A stretch of DNA of 64,000 nucleotides from Mycolicibacterium diernhoferi (GCF_019456655.1 NZ_CP080332.1:2914001-2978000); one strand, 5' to 3'. Shown: positions 13,191-22,630, numbered from the stretch's first letter. The notes: generated from the sequence alone by a model not told the origin. Translations and numbers: made by a program.

Positions 13191-14669
13191 GTGGTTGCGA
13201 TGAAACCGATCCATGACTGGATCGGCGAACCGGGTTCGGTGATTTCCTGGCATCCCTCGCGGGCCACGCTCGCCAAGGTCAAGGACGCTCCGGTCAGCGA
13301 TGTCCCGGTGAGCTACCAGCAGGCGCAGCACCTGTTGGCCTACCGCAGGCACGAATCGTCGGGCACCGACATGGCCCGGTTGAACATCCCGTCCTGGGAC
13401 ATCCCGGGCCGTTGCGATGTGCGCGCGATGACCCATGTCATCAACGCCTACCTGCGCCGGCACGACACGTTCCACAGCTGGTTCGAGTACACCGGCGACG
13501 AGGATGACAGCGACTCGGGCAAGGGGCTGGCCGACAAGATCGTCCGGCACACCCTCGCCAACCCACGAGACATCAAGTTCACGCCCACCGAGCACGGCGA
13601 GATGTCGGCGGCCGAGTGGCGTGACCACATCCTGGCCACCGCGAGCCCCTGGGTGTGGGACTGCTTCCACATCGGGATCATCCAGCGTGACGACCACTTC
13701 ACGGTGTACATCAGCGTCGACCACGTGCACACCGACGCCATGTTCATGGGTCTGGCGTTCGTCGAGATCCACATGATGTACAACACGCTGGTCGAGGGCG
13801 CGGCCCCGCTGAAGCTGCCGGAGCCCGGCAGTTACGACACCTACTGCCGTGAGCAGCACGAGTACGTGTCCAAGCTGACTGCGGAATCGCCCGAGGTCCG
13901 CGACTGGATCGAGTTCCTGCAGCACAACGGCGGCACGCTGCCGACGTTCCCGTTGCCGCTGGGCGACCCGTCGGTGCCGTACTCCGGTGACGTCATCACC
14001 ATCTCGCTGCTGGACAAGGAGCAGGGCGACCGCTTCGAGCAGGCCTGCATCTCGGCCGGCGCACGGTTCAGCGGCGGTGTGTTCGCCTGCGGCGCGATCG
14101 CGCACGCCGCCATCACCGGCGAGTCCACGTACCGGGTCATCACCCCGACGACCACCCGCCGCACCCCGGCGGAGTTCATGACCACCGGCTGGTTCACCGG
14201 TCTGGTGCCGATCACGGTGCCGGTCGACGCCGACGCCTTCGGCGACATCGCGCGTGCGGCCCAGGAGTCCTTCGACGCCGGCACCGAGTTGGCGCACGTG
14301 CCGGTCGAGCGGGTGCTCGAGCTCGGTGCCGAAACGCACGGCCTGCGCCCCCCGGACGCCGGGGTACCGATGCTGTCCTACCTGGACGTCGGCCTGCTGT
14401 CGCCCGGTGTGATCGCCGAATGGCAGCGGCTCAACGGCACCATCTACAGCGATTCCCGGTCGGCCTACCAGGTCGGCATGTGGGTCAACCGGGTGGAGCA
14501 GGAGACCACGGTGACCGCGGCCTTCCCGAGCAATCCGATCGCCCGTGAATCGGTGATGCGGTACCTGCTGGCCATGAAGGCCGTATACGTGGGCGTGGTC
14601 GAGGGGCGCGATGTCGCCGCCGCCGCCATCGCCGCCGATACGGTCGGCCTGGACCTGAAGACGGCCTGA
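13191..14669 (+). CDS. PapA-type polyketide-associated acyltransferase
   Basis: A 492-residue protein of the PapA1/PapA3 group, which esterifies trehalose with acyl chains taken from the polyketide synthase or from CoA. The fold is that of NRPS condensation domains. The HHxxxDG motif appears as DHVHTDA, with catalytic His178 and Asp182 kept and the final Gly replaced by Ala. The GTG start at 13191 has AGGAGA (13179-13184) six bases upstream. It lies 61 bp after the PKS stop on the same strand, the usual pks-papA arrangement of mycobacterial acyltrehalose loci (LOS, sulfolipid, DAT/PAT, TPP). Which acyl chain and which hydroxyl it uses cannot be told from sequence. Confidence 0.85.
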   Translation: MVAMKPIHDWIGEPGSVISWHPSRATLAKVKDAPVSDVPVSYQQAQHLLAYRRHESSGTDMARLNIPSWDIPGRCDVRAMTHVINAYLRRHDTFHSWFEYTGDEDDSDSGKGLADKIVRHTLANPRDIKFTPTEHGEMSAAEWRDHILATASPWVWDCFHIGIIQRDDHFTVYISVDHVHTDAMFMGLAFVEIHMMYNTLVEGAAPLKLPEPGSYDTYCREQHEYVSKLTAESPEVRDWIEFLQHNGGTLPTFPLPLGDPSVPYSGDVITISLLDKEQGDRFEQACISAGARFSGGVFACGAIAHAAITGESTYRVITPTTTRRTPAEFMTTGWFTGLVPITVPVDADAFGDIARAAQESFDAGTELAHVPVERVLELGAETHGLRPPDAGVPMLSYLDVGLLSPGVIAEWQRLNGTIYSDSRSAYQVGMWVNRVEQETTVTAAFPSNPIARESVMRYLLAMKAVYVGVVEGRDVAAAAIAADTVGLDLKTA

Positions 14670-14701
14670 TCGCTGACCTTGGCAACGGAGGTACCGCCGC
14701 G

Positions 14702-16066
14702 ATGACGCGTGCCGTCACAGATCCCGCAGGGTTCGATGACCGGCTCGAATTCACCGATCAGGCGATGTTCCTGGGTCTGCGCGCGACCGGCCAGGAAGCC
14801 GTCATGCAGATCGTCTGGATCTACGAGCGCCCGGTCGATCTGGACAACATCCGGCGTTTCCACGACGGTATCGGTTACGGCCTGCTGGGCAGGCGGATCG
14901 AACGCTCGGTGCTGCCGTTCGGCCGGCACCGCTGGGTCTCCGCGCTGGGGCCGCAAACCGAGCTGGCCTTCGACGAGCAGCGCGACCGCGCCGAACTGGG
15001 CCGCTGGATCGATGAACGCGCCACCTTGCCACTGGATCCCGAGCACGGCCCGGCCTGGCACGTCGGCGTGCTGCCGATGACCGACGGCTCCACCGCCGTC
15101 AGCATCGTGATCTCGCACTGCGTCAGCGACGGCGGTGGCGCGTTGCAGACCATGGTGAACGCCATTCACGGTCGCCGGCTCGACTTCGGCTATCCGCCGC
15201 CGGGCTCGCGGACCCGCGGCCGGGCACTGCGCGAGGACCTGCGGGCCACCGTGCGCGGGCTGCCCGAGGTCGGCCGCACACTGGTCGAAGCGGTCCGCCA
15301 GCTCACCCGCCGCCGCGACGAACTGACGAAGTCCGGGGCCGTCACGGCGCCGGTGAGCGGCCCGGACCACCAGGTTTTCACCCCGTCGGCGACGGTCTGC
15401 GTCAAACTCGACGACTGGGACCGCCGCGCTGCCGAACTCGGCGGCAACGGCCATTCGCTGGTCGCCGGCTTCGTCGCCAAGCTCGCCCAGCACATCGGGC
15501 GGGTCGGACCCGACGGCATGGTCACCCTCAACATTCCGCAGGGTGACCGGCGGCCCGGCGACGACGACACCCGCGCCAACGCGGTGGTGCTGGTCAACCT
15601 GGCCATCGACCCGGCGAAGGTGACCACCGACCTGACCGAGGCGCGCGCCGCTCTGCGGGACGGTCTGCGGACCGCCCGCGAGGTGCCCGACGAGAACCTG
15701 CGACTGCTGCCACTGACGCCGTTCACCCCGAAACGGGCCGTGCGCAAGATGGCCGATGTGGCGTTCGGCTTCTCCACCGAACTGCCGGTGTCCTGCTCCA
15801 ACATGGGCGACGTCCCGCCGGGCCTGCCCGACATCGACGGCGCCCCAGCCGATTTCGTCTTCCTGCGCGGCATCGACCGGGTAGCGACCCGGCACGCCCT
15901 CGAACAACGGTGCGGCCTGCTGACCGTGGTCGCCGGCCGGATCAACGGCACCGAAACACTGACTTTCGCCGCGTACGCCCCGGGTGCGGAGAACTCCACG
16001 GCATGGCTGCGCGGCGAACTGGAGAAGACGCTGGCCGACTTCGGTCTGTCCGGCGTGATCGAGTAG
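14702..16066 (+). CDS. HxxxDG acyltransferase-like protein, paralogue 1 of 3
   Basis: A 454-residue protein with a condensation/WS-DGAT-like layout. SHCVSDGGG contains an HxxxDG motif at His139, and the C-terminal half has NAVVLVNLAIDP and SCSNMGD blocks. It belongs to a family of three paralogues in this locus (14702, 16081, 19290) that share the N-terminal pattern GRRIERS-LPFGRHRW and the end LADFGLSG. In locus type it corresponds to the conserved hypothetical proteins found beside papA and fadD in rapid-grower LOS-type clusters. It probably transfers an acyl group onto the glycolipid; substrate unknown. GGAGG near 14686 serves the ATG. A WS/DGAT (wax ester/triacylglycerol synthase) role is an alternative. 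Confidence 0.7.
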   Translation: MTRAVTDPAGFDDRLEFTDQAMFLGLRATGQEAVMQIVWIYERPVDLDNIRRFHDGIGYGLLGRRIERSVLPFGRHRWVSALGPQTELAFDEQRDRAELGRWIDERATLPLDPEHGPAWHVGVLPMTDGSTAVSIVISHCVSDGGGALQTMVNAIHGRRLDFGYPPPGSRTRGRALREDLRATVRGLPEVGRTLVEAVRQLTRRRDELTKSGAVTAPVSGPDHQVFTPSATVCVKLDDWDRRAAELGGNGHSLVAGFVAKLAQHIGRVGPDGMVTLNIPQGDRRPGDDDTRANAVVLVNLAIDPAKVTTDLTEARAALRDGLRTAREVPDENLRLLPLTPFTPKRAVRKMADVAFGFSTELPVSCSNMGDVPPGLPDIDGAPADFVFLRGIDRVATRHALEQRCGLLTVVAGRINGTETLTFAAYAPGAENSTAWLRGELEKTLADFGLSGVIE

Positions 16067-16080
16067 CAAGGGGACGGGCT

Positions 16081-17442
16081 TTGACGATCGACGATGTCAG
16101 GTTGGCCGACAACCGGCTCACCCTGTGGGACGAGGCGCTGGTCCGCGCGAACCGGGCGACCGGCCGCGTGCAGCTCATCCAGTGCGTCTGGGTCTACGAG
16201 CATCCGGTGAACATGGATGCGGTGCAGGAGTTCTACCGCAACTTCGGCTACGGGATGGCCGGCCGCCGGGTGGAGCGCTCACCGCTGCCGTTCGGCCGTT
16301 ACCGCTGGGTGTCCGCGCTCGGTCCGGCGGCGCCGCTGCAGGTCAACACCGATCCCTTGCCGCGCGAGCAGGTCAGCGACTGGGCCGACCGGTTCGCGCA
16401 GGTCCCGGTGGACCCGGAGAACGGCCCCGGCTGGCACATGGCGGTCCAGGCGTTCGACGGCGGCGTGACCGGCATCTCCGTCGTCGGCTCGCACTGCCTG
16501 GGCGACGGGGTGGCAGCGCTGCTGGCGGTGGGCACCGCGGTCGCCGGCGCCAAGGTCGACATCGGCTACCCGCCGCCGCTGTCCCGGCGCCGCGGCCGGG
16601 CCATCGCCGCGGATCTGCGAGAAACCTTGCTCGGACTCCCCGAGATCGGCCGGGCGGCCCGCAAGGCGGTCAAGGTGCTGCGTGGTGACGGGGCGCCGGC
16701 CGCGGCGCCGGCCGAGCCCAAAACCGTTCGCGCCATTGCGAATCCGGATGAACTCGTCATCGTGCCGGCGATCACCGCGTACGTGGATCTGGCGGAGTGG
16801 GACGCCCGCGCCGAGTCTCTGGGCGGCAACGGTTACTCGATGCTGGCCGGGTTCAGCGCCAAGCTGGGGGAGCGGATGGGCCGGCGCAACCCCGACGGCA
16901 ACATCTCGCTGCTGATCGCCATCTCCGATCGCACCTCAGAGACCGACGTCCGGGCCAACGCGATGACACTGGTGAACGCGAAGGTCGATCCGACCGAGAT
17001 GACCACGGACCTGGGGCCCACCCGCAACGTCCTGCGGGACGCGCTCAAGTCGGCCAAGGATCAGCCCAACGAGATCCTCGATCTGATGCCCCTGACCCCG
17101 CTGGTACCCAAGCGGCTGGTGAAGAAGGTCGCCGACATGATGATCGCGTCGGACGACATGCCGGTGGTGTGTTCGAACATGGGCGATCTGCCCCCGGTGT
17201 TGACCACCGTGGACGGCACCGAGGCCGAGTACACCGCCTTCTACGGCGTCGACCAGGCCACTCCGCGCGGCGAACTCGAGCAGGGAGACGGTCAGCTGGT
17301 CGTGGTCTCCGGCCGCATCAGTGGCAAGATCATCATCGGCATCGTCGCCTACCAGTCGGGGGCCGAGAACTCGAAGTCGCGGTTGCGCGATCTGACCGCC
17401 GAGACACTGGCGGAATTCGACCTGACCGCTGTCTTCGTTTAA
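16081..17442 (+). CDS. HxxxDG acyltransferase-like protein, paralogue 2 of 3
   Basis: A 453-residue paralogue of the preceding gene, with HxxxDG as HCLGDG (His138), the shared GRRVERSPLPFGRYRW block and a SNMGDLPP block near residue 365. The TTG at 16081 is chosen because AAGGGGA (16069-16075) lies 5 nt upstream and the protein then aligns end to end with its neighbour; the open frame runs further upstream inside the previous gene without homology. Only 14 bp separate the two genes, so they are co-transcribed. Function is inferred to be acyl transfer during assembly of the surface glycolipid. The C-terminus is more diverged than in the other two copies. Confidence 0.68.
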   Translation: MTIDDVRLADNRLTLWDEALVRANRATGRVQLIQCVWVYEHPVNMDAVQEFYRNFGYGMAGRRVERSPLPFGRYRWVSALGPAAPLQVNTDPLPREQVSDWADRFAQVPVDPENGPGWHMAVQAFDGGVTGISVVGSHCLGDGVAALLAVGTAVAGAKVDIGYPPPLSRRRGRAIAADLRETLLGLPEIGRAARKAVKVLRGDGAPAAAPAEPKTVRAIANPDELVIVPAITAYVDLAEWDARAESLGGNGYSMLAGFSAKLGERMGRRNPDGNISLLIAISDRTSETDVRANAMTLVNAKVDPTEMTTDLGPTRNVLRDALKSAKDQPNEILDLMPLTPLVPKRLVKKVADMMIASDDMPVVCSNMGDLPPVLTTVDGTEAEYTAFYGVDQATPRGELEQGDGQLVVVSGRISGKIIIGIVAYQSGAENSKSRLRDLTAETLAEFDLTAVFV

Positions 17443-17501
17443 TACTGCTTACCGATTGAGCGTGTTCTTGCAGAAGAACTGCTGAGAAAGGCACACACCC
17501 G

Positions 17502-19253
17502 ATGTCCGATACCTCCCTCATTGGCGTGCTCCGTGAACGCGCGAGCCTGCAGCCCGAGGACATTGCGTACACCTTCATGGACTACGACCACGAGTGGGAC
17601 GGTGTCGCCACCACCCTGACCTGGGCGCAGCTCAACCGGCGGGTGCGCAACCTGGCCGTCGAGATGCGCGCACACGGTCAGATCGGTGATCGTGCGGTCA
17701 TCCTGGCGCCGCAGGGACTGGAGTACGTGATCGGTTTCCTGGCCTCGCTGGAGGCCGGCATCATCGCGGTGCCGCTGTCGGTCCCGATGATCGGCCAGCA
17801 CGACGAGCGGGTGTCCGCGGTGATCAGGGATTCGGCGCCGTCGATCATCCTGACCACCTCGGCGGTGGCCGGCACGGTCGCCGAGTACGCGGCCGGTTCG
17901 GACGACGCGGCAGCGGCCACGGTCATCGAGGTCGACGCGCTGGACCTGGACGCCCGACGCAAGGCGCTGTCCAGCCGTGAGGTGAAGCCCGAGACCGCGT
18001 ATCTGCAGTACACCTCCGGGTCCACCCGCACGCCGGCCGGCGTGATGGTCACCAACCGGAACCTGACCTCGAACTTCGAGCAGATGATGTGCGACTTCTT
18101 CCCGCACTTCGGCAAGGTGCCGCCGGCCGGTGCGCACGTGGTGTCGTGGCTGCCCTTCTACCACGATATGGGCCTGATGCTGGGCATCGTCGCGCCGATC
18201 CTCGGCGGTTGGCGCACGGTGTTCACCACGCCGCTGTCCTTCCTGGCCCGGCCCGCGCGCTGGATCCAGCTGATGGGCAGCTACTCGCGGGTGGTCACCG
18301 CCGGACCGAACTTCGCGTTCGAACTGGCCGCCGGCCGGACCACCGACGAGGACCTGGCCGGGGTCGATCTCAGTGACGTCATCGCCGTCTGGAGCGGCGC
18401 CGAGCGGGTGCACGAGGCCACGCTGAAGCGCTTCGCGCAGCGGTTCGCCAAGGCCAACTTCTCCGAGTCGGTGCTGCGCCCGTCCTACGGTCTGGCCGAG
18501 GCGACGCTGTATGTGGCCACCGGCGAGCCCGGCCCGCCCAGCGTGGTGTCCTTCGACCCGGACAAGCTGTCCGCCGGTGTCGCCGAGCGCACCACCGACG
18601 GCAGCGGCACCCAGCTGGTCGGCTATGGCCGCCCGGTGGAACCGCTGGTGCGCATCGTCGACCCGGAGACCCGGGTGGAGATCGCGGCCGGCGGGATCGG
18701 CGAGATCTGGTCCTACGGCGAGAACAACTGCCTCGGTTACTGGGACAAGCCCGAGCAGACCGAGCACACCTTCGGCGGCCACATCGAGGGTCCGTCCGAG
18801 GGCACCCCGGCCGGGCCGTGGCTGCGGACCGGCGATCTCGGTTTCCTGTCCGAAGGCGAGCTGTTCATCATCGGCCGGATCAAGGATCTGCTGATCGTGC
18901 GCGGGCGCAACCACTACCCCGACGACATCGAGGCGACCATCCAGGAGATCACCGGTGGCCGCGTCGCCGCGATCGCGGTCGAGGAGGACCGCACCGAGCA
19001 GCTCGTCGCGATCATCGAGGTCAAGAAGCGCGGTGAGACCGAAGACGACGTCCTGGAGAACTTCCTCAACATCAAGCGTGACGTGGCCTCTGCGGTGTCC
19101 CAGATCCACGGGATCAGCGCGGCCGATCTGGTGCTGGTGCCGCGCGGCTCCATCCCGATCACCACCAGCGGCAAGATCCGCCGGCAGTCATGCGTGGAGA
19201 AATACGGCAAGCAGGAGTTCGCCCGGCTCGACGACAAGGTGCCCACCGCCTGA
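17502..19253 (+). CDS. Long-chain fatty acyl-AMP ligase, FadD23/FadD24 type
   Basis: A 583-residue member of the ANL adenylating superfamily. The ATP-binding P-loop YTSGSTRTPAGV is near residues 168-180, SWLPFYHDMGLM is typical of FAALs, and PSYGLAEATLYV is the adenine motif. The C-terminal domain has GRIKDLLIVRGRNHYPDDIE. FAALs activate a fatty acid as acyl-AMP and load it directly onto the partner polyketide synthase, providing the starter for chain extension. GAGAAAGG at about 17484 serves the ATG at 17502. Position beside a Pks5-type synthase and PapA proteins matches fadD23 and fadD24 loci; I leave the symbol open because these paralogues are hard to separate by eye. Confidence 0.9.
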   Translation: MSDTSLIGVLRERASLQPEDIAYTFMDYDHEWDGVATTLTWAQLNRRVRNLAVEMRAHGQIGDRAVILAPQGLEYVIGFLASLEAGIIAVPLSVPMIGQHDERVSAVIRDSAPSIILTTSAVAGTVAEYAAGSDDAAAATVIEVDALDLDARRKALSSREVKPETAYLQYTSGSTRTPAGVMVTNRNLTSNFEQMMCDFFPHFGKVPPAGAHVVSWLPFYHDMGLMLGIVAPILGGWRTVFTTPLSFLARPARWIQLMGSYSRVVTAGPNFAFELAAGRTTDEDLAGVDLSDVIAVWSGAERVHEATLKRFAQRFAKANFSESVLRPSYGLAEATLYVATGEPGPPSVVSFDPDKLSAGVAERTTDGSGTQLVGYGRPVEPLVRIVDPETRVEIAAGGIGEIWSYGENNCLGYWDKPEQTEHTFGGHIEGPSEGTPAGPWLRTGDLGFLSEGELFIIGRIKDLLIVRGRNHYPDDIEATIQEITGGRVAAIAVEEDRTEQLVAIIEVKKRGETEDDVLENFLNIKRDVASAVSQIHGISAADLVLVPRGSIPITTSGKIRRQSCVEKYGKQEFARLDDKVPTA

Positions 19254-19277
19254 GCAGCTGGCATCTGTGAGCGCAAC

Positions 19278-19283
19278 TAGCAT
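19278..19283 (+). promoter_or_regulatory. -10 element for a leaderless gene at 19290
   Basis: TAGCAT fits the mycobacterial TAnnnT -10 consensus and ends 6 nt before the GTG at 19290, the spacing expected when transcription starts at the first base of the start codon. Confidence 0.4.
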
Positions 19284-19289
19284 GTGGGA

Positions 19290-20645
19290 GTGGACAACAC
19301 CCTTGCCTACATGGACCAAGGGTCCTTCCTGGGCCTGCGGGCGCTCGGGCGCGGCCCGATCATCCAGGCTGTCTGGGTCTACGACAACGGGGTGAATCTG
19401 GACGGGTTGCGTCAGTTCCGGCGCAACCTGGCCAAGGGTCTGTTCGGGCGTCGCATCGAGCGCTCGGTGCTGCCGTTCGGCCGGCATCGCTGGGTTGCCG
19501 ACCCCGACCCGCAGACCCTGGACATGTCGGTGCGCGAACGCCCCCGCAGCGACCTGTGGTCCTGGGCCGACGACTGCCTGCGCACACCCATCGACCCCGA
19601 GCGCGGACCGGGCTGGCGGCTGGCGGTACAGCCCCTGACCGACGGCGCCGCAGCGGTGAGCCTGGTTGTCTCGCATTCCATCGCCGACGGGCACGGCCTG
19701 GTCACCGCGGTCCTGGACGCGGTCAACGGCGTCGACCGGAACCTCGGATATCCGCAGCCCGGTTCGCGCAGCCGAGCCGAGGCACTGACCCGGGACGCCC
19801 GGCAGATGGTGGCCGCGGTACCGGAGATCGCCCGTGCGGTGGTGGCGTCTGCCCGGGTGGCCCGGGCCGAACGCGGCGATCTGGCCACCTCGTTCCGGGC
19901 GGCCGGCGACGTCCCGCCCGGTGACGACGTGCCGATGGTGCCGCCCGCGGTGGTGGCCTTCGTCGACACCGTGCAGTGGGATCACTGCGCGCAGCGCCTC
20001 GGCGGCACCAGCAATTCGCTGTTCTCCGGGGTGGCTGCGCGGCTCGGCCAGGTCCTCGACCGGGTGGACGGCGACGGGTTGGTGCACCTGTCCTGGCCGG
20101 TCAGCGAGCGCACCGAAGGGGACACCAGGGCCAATGCGCTGGTCTCGGCCGCGATGACGGCCGACCCCGAAGAGGTCCTGACCGATCTCGGCGGCGTCCG
20201 CGCAGCCATGAAGAAGGCCCTGGCGGAGTGCGACGAGACGTCCCGCCGGATGACGGGCCCGTTACCGCTGACCCCGTTGACCCCGCGGGTCATGTTGCGC
20301 CGGCTGGAGGGCATGGTGCTGGCGGTGAACAACCCGATTGCCTGCTCCAACATGGGGGAGCCGGACCCCGCGTTCAGCCGCCCGGACGGGACCGACGCCG
20401 ACTATGTGGTGATGCGCGGCGTGGAGCCCAACATCACCAGCCGCGTGCTCAACCGGCTCGGCGGGCAGTTGCTGCTCGGCGGGATCCGGGCGCGCGGCCG
20501 GATGGCGCTGTCGGTCACGTCCTGGTCTCCGGGGCAGCCCAACTCGAAACAGGCCCTGCGCGAGGTGGTGCTCAAGGTGCTGGCCGACTTCGGGCTCAGT
20601 GGGACAGTCGAGGGGCCTTGTGCTCCTGGGCCTTCTTCTCGATGA
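19290..20645 (+). CDS. HxxxDG acyltransferase-like protein, paralogue 3 of 3
   Basis: Third paralogue of the family seen at 14702 and 16081, 451 residues, with HSIADGHG carrying the HxxxDG motif (His129) and the shared GRRIERSVLPFGRHRW block. The GTG at 19290 follows a TAGCAT -10 element by 6 nt, implying a leaderless start; a GTG at 19284 is in frame but overlaps that spacer. The family end LADFGLSG is followed here by extra residues (TVEGPCAPGPSSR): the usual stop is lost and the frame runs 50 bp into the convergent glycosyltransferase. Separation from the other two copies by the fadD gene suggests an older duplication. The acyl substrate is unknown. Confidence 0.68.
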   Translation: MDNTLAYMDQGSFLGLRALGRGPIIQAVWVYDNGVNLDGLRQFRRNLAKGLFGRRIERSVLPFGRHRWVADPDPQTLDMSVRERPRSDLWSWADDCLRTPIDPERGPGWRLAVQPLTDGAAAVSLVVSHSIADGHGLVTAVLDAVNGVDRNLGYPQPGSRSRAEALTRDARQMVAAVPEIARAVVASARVARAERGDLATSFRAAGDVPPGDDVPMVPPAVVAFVDTVQWDHCAQRLGGTSNSLFSGVAARLGQVLDRVDGDGLVHLSWPVSERTEGDTRANALVSAAMTADPEEVLTDLGGVRAAMKKALAECDETSRRMTGPLPLTPLTPRVMLRRLEGMVLAVNNPIACSNMGEPDPAFSRPDGTDADYVVMRGVEPNITSRVLNRLGGQLLLGGIRARGRMALSVTSWSPGQPNSKQALREVVLKVLADFGLSGTVEGPCAPGPSSR

Positions 20646-21855
20646 GGTCGGCGGCGGCGTTGACGCTCTGCTCCGGTGTGGCCAGTCGGGCCGCGAAGTC
20701 GCGGGCCCGCGCCACCACCGCCGGGTCCAGCACGGTGCGCAGCGCCTCGGTGAGCGATTTCTTCGTGATACGGGTAAAGCGTTGTGAGGTACCGATTTTC
20801 AGTTTCTTGACCTGGCGTGCCCAGACCGGCTGATCGGCCGACACCCACAGCACCAGGGTGGGCACCCCGGCGCGGGCGCCGGCGGCGGTGGTGCCGGCGC
20901 CGCCGTGGTGCACGACCGCACGGCAGGTCGGGAACACCGCGGCATGGTTCACCGCGCCGACGAGCTTGACGTGGTCGGCCTGCGGGATCTCGTCGAGTTC
21001 CCACACGCCGGAGCTGATCAGGGCGCGCTCACCGAGTTCCGCGCACACCTCGGTGATCATCGAGACCGCGTCGGCGGGGGATTGCACCGGCATGCTGCCG
21101 AACCCGAAGTAGATGGGTGGTTTACCCGCGCTGATCCAGGAGGTGACCTCGTCGTCGGTGGCGGTCTGCAGGCCCAGTGTGATGGCGCCGGTGAACGGGC
21201 GACTGCCGTTCCATTCCTCGGTCAGCCCGGGGTAGAACAACTCGTCGTAGGCCTGGATCTCCAGGGTGCCGCTGTCGACGACCCGCTTGGCCGAGCGCAC
21301 CTTGGTCTGCGGCAGACCGAGGGTCCGGCGCTGTTCGTCCTCGGCCTTCTTCGAGACCCGCCACAAGCCCCATTCGATGACCGCGAAGCCGGATTTCGCC
21401 ACCCAGTGCGGCGCGGGGACCGGGATGAGCTGACTGTTGGGCCGGTTCGGGAAGTAATGCAGGGCGGCCAGCGGGATCTGGTGGCGCTCGGCGACGTTGG
21501 CGGCCACCTCCTGGTAGGTGGTGCCGGTCAGGATCAGGTCGGCCTCGGCGGCCAGGTCGGTCAGCGCCGCGTTCATGTCGGTCCAGCCGGCGGTGTAGTA
21601 GTCGATGGCCTTACGCGCGACGGTCAGCGGGTTGTGGAACTGCCAGTAGTTCTGGAAGGCGTCGCTTTCGACCTGCTGCTGGGAGTCGACCCCGTAGGGC
21701 ACCGCGTCGGTGAAACCGATGGACGCCACGAAACCGATCAGGTTCGGCGGGACGGCCATCCGGACGTCGTGACCGCGGTCGCGCAGCTCACGGGCCACGG
21801 CGGCACAGGGTTCCACATCGCCACGGGTGCCGTGGACTGCCACAACGATTTTCAT
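20596..21855 (-). CDS. GT1-family glycosyltransferase (UGT/Rv1526c-like)
   Basis: A 419-residue GT-B glycosyltransferase of the MGT/UGT type, like the mycobacterial glycolipid transferases Rv1524/Rv1526c and GtfA/GtfB. The N-terminus MKIVVAVHGTRGDVEPCAAV is the acceptor-side Rossmann strand of this group. The C-terminal donor site is seen as FGSMP followed by VHHGGAGTTAAGARAGVPT near residues 316-334. It transfers a nucleotide-activated sugar to a lipid or glycolipid acceptor. It converges on the last HxxxDG gene, overlapping by 50 bp. A TAGACT -10 element 8 nt before the ATG suggests its own, nearly leaderless promoter. A GT1 next to pks and papA genes is the layout of the M. tuberculosis pks5 region. 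Confidence 0.85.
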   Translation of the reverse strand: MKIVVAVHGTRGDVEPCAAVARELRDRGHDVRMAVPPNLIGFVASIGFTDAVPYGVDSQQQVESDAFQNYWQFHNPLTVARKAIDYYTAGWTDMNAALTDLAAEADLILTGTTYQEVAANVAERHQIPLAALHYFPNRPNSQLIPVPAPHWVAKSGFAVIEWGLWRVSKKAEDEQRRTLGLPQTKVRSAKRVVDSGTLEIQAYDELFYPGLTEEWNGSRPFTGAITLGLQTATDDEVTSWISAGKPPIYFGFGSMPVQSPADAVSMITEVCAELGERALISSGVWELDEIPQADHVKLVGAVNHAAVFPTCRAVVHHGGAGTTAAGARAGVPTLVLWVSADQPVWARQVKKLKIGTSQRFTRITKKSLTEALRTVLDPAVVARARDFAARLATPEQSVNAAADLIEKKAQEHKAPRLSH

Positions 21856-21863
21856 CAGCTCGC

Positions 21864-21869
21864 AGTCTA
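21864..21869 (-). promoter_or_regulatory. -10 element for the GT1 gene
   Basis: Minus-strand TAGACT lies 8 nt upstream of the ATG at 21855 within the 40-bp gap after the membrane-protein gene. It suggests an independent start for the glycosyltransferase besides read-through. Confidence 0.4.
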
Positions 21870-21895
21870 GGTCGTGGTGGTGCGCGGGTGGGGAC

Positions 21896-22630
21896 TCAGT
21901 TGTCGACCTTGGAGAACCACCGGGTCTTGATCCGCCAGGAGTGCGCCGACGACAGCGCGAAACCGGCGCCGCAGGCGCAGGCGAAGATCCACACGAACAC
22001 TCCGCGTTCCCACTCCAGCAGGGCCGGGAACACAGCGGTGGCGATGCGGATGAAGCACGCGATGATGCCGCTGGCGCAGGCGATCAGATAGACGTTGGCG
22101 ATCCGTCGCGACCGCGGGTCCTTGCGCAGCACCAGCAGCGCGCGGGCGCCGTATCCCAGCAGGTAGATCAGCATGGCGCAGAGCATCAGCCAGTACAGGC
22201 TGAGCCAGCCGTCGGTGGGTTCGGCGAACAGGTCGCGGGCGTAGGCGGAATGCGCGCTGCTCATCGAGAAGGTGGCCAGCAGCAGGGGGATGCACAGCGT
22301 CGCGGGCAGTTCGATGTACTGCTTGAAGGCCCGCTGCATCTGGTGGTCGTCCTGCAGCCGGCCGAGCGCGTTGTAGACGATGGCCGACGCCGCGACGATG
22401 TACATGTCGTGGCCGAGGAAATCCTCCAGGTTCCACATACCGGTCAGCGAGTGCAGTGCCTTGCCGATGGTGTCGGAGGCGAGCGGGGACATCAGCAGGA
22501 TCGCGCCGCCCTGCAAAGCGATATTGAGGGTGGCGGCGACTTCCCAGCGACATGACCACGTGACACGACGGATCCACAAACTCCACGCGATACACGCCAG
22601 TGTGATCACGATCAGTGCGGTTGGTTCCAT
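21896..22630 (-). CDS. Seven-helix membrane protein of unknown function
   Basis: A 244-residue integral membrane protein with about seven hydrophobic segments (for example MEPTALIVITLACIAWSLWI at the start and IACFIRIATAVFPALL near the end) and a basic C-terminus. It resembles actinobacterial multi-pass proteins often annotated as MAB_1171c-type putative transporters, which tend to sit beside small HTH regulators. Here it lies 54 bp downstream of an HTH gene in the same orientation, with GAAGG before the ATG. I do not recognise catalytic or transport motifs and assign no substrate. Confidence 0.7.
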   Translation of the reverse strand: MEPTALIVITLACIAWSLWIRRVTWSCRWEVAATLNIALQGGAILLMSPLASDTIGKALHSLTGMWNLEDFLGHDMYIVAASAIVYNALGRLQDDHQMQRAFKQYIELPATLCIPLLLATFSMSSAHSAYARDLFAEPTDGWLSLYWLMLCAMLIYLLGYGARALLVLRKDPRSRRIANVYLIACASGIIACFIRIATAVFPALLEWERGVFVWIFACACGAGFALSSAHSWRIKTRWFSKVDN

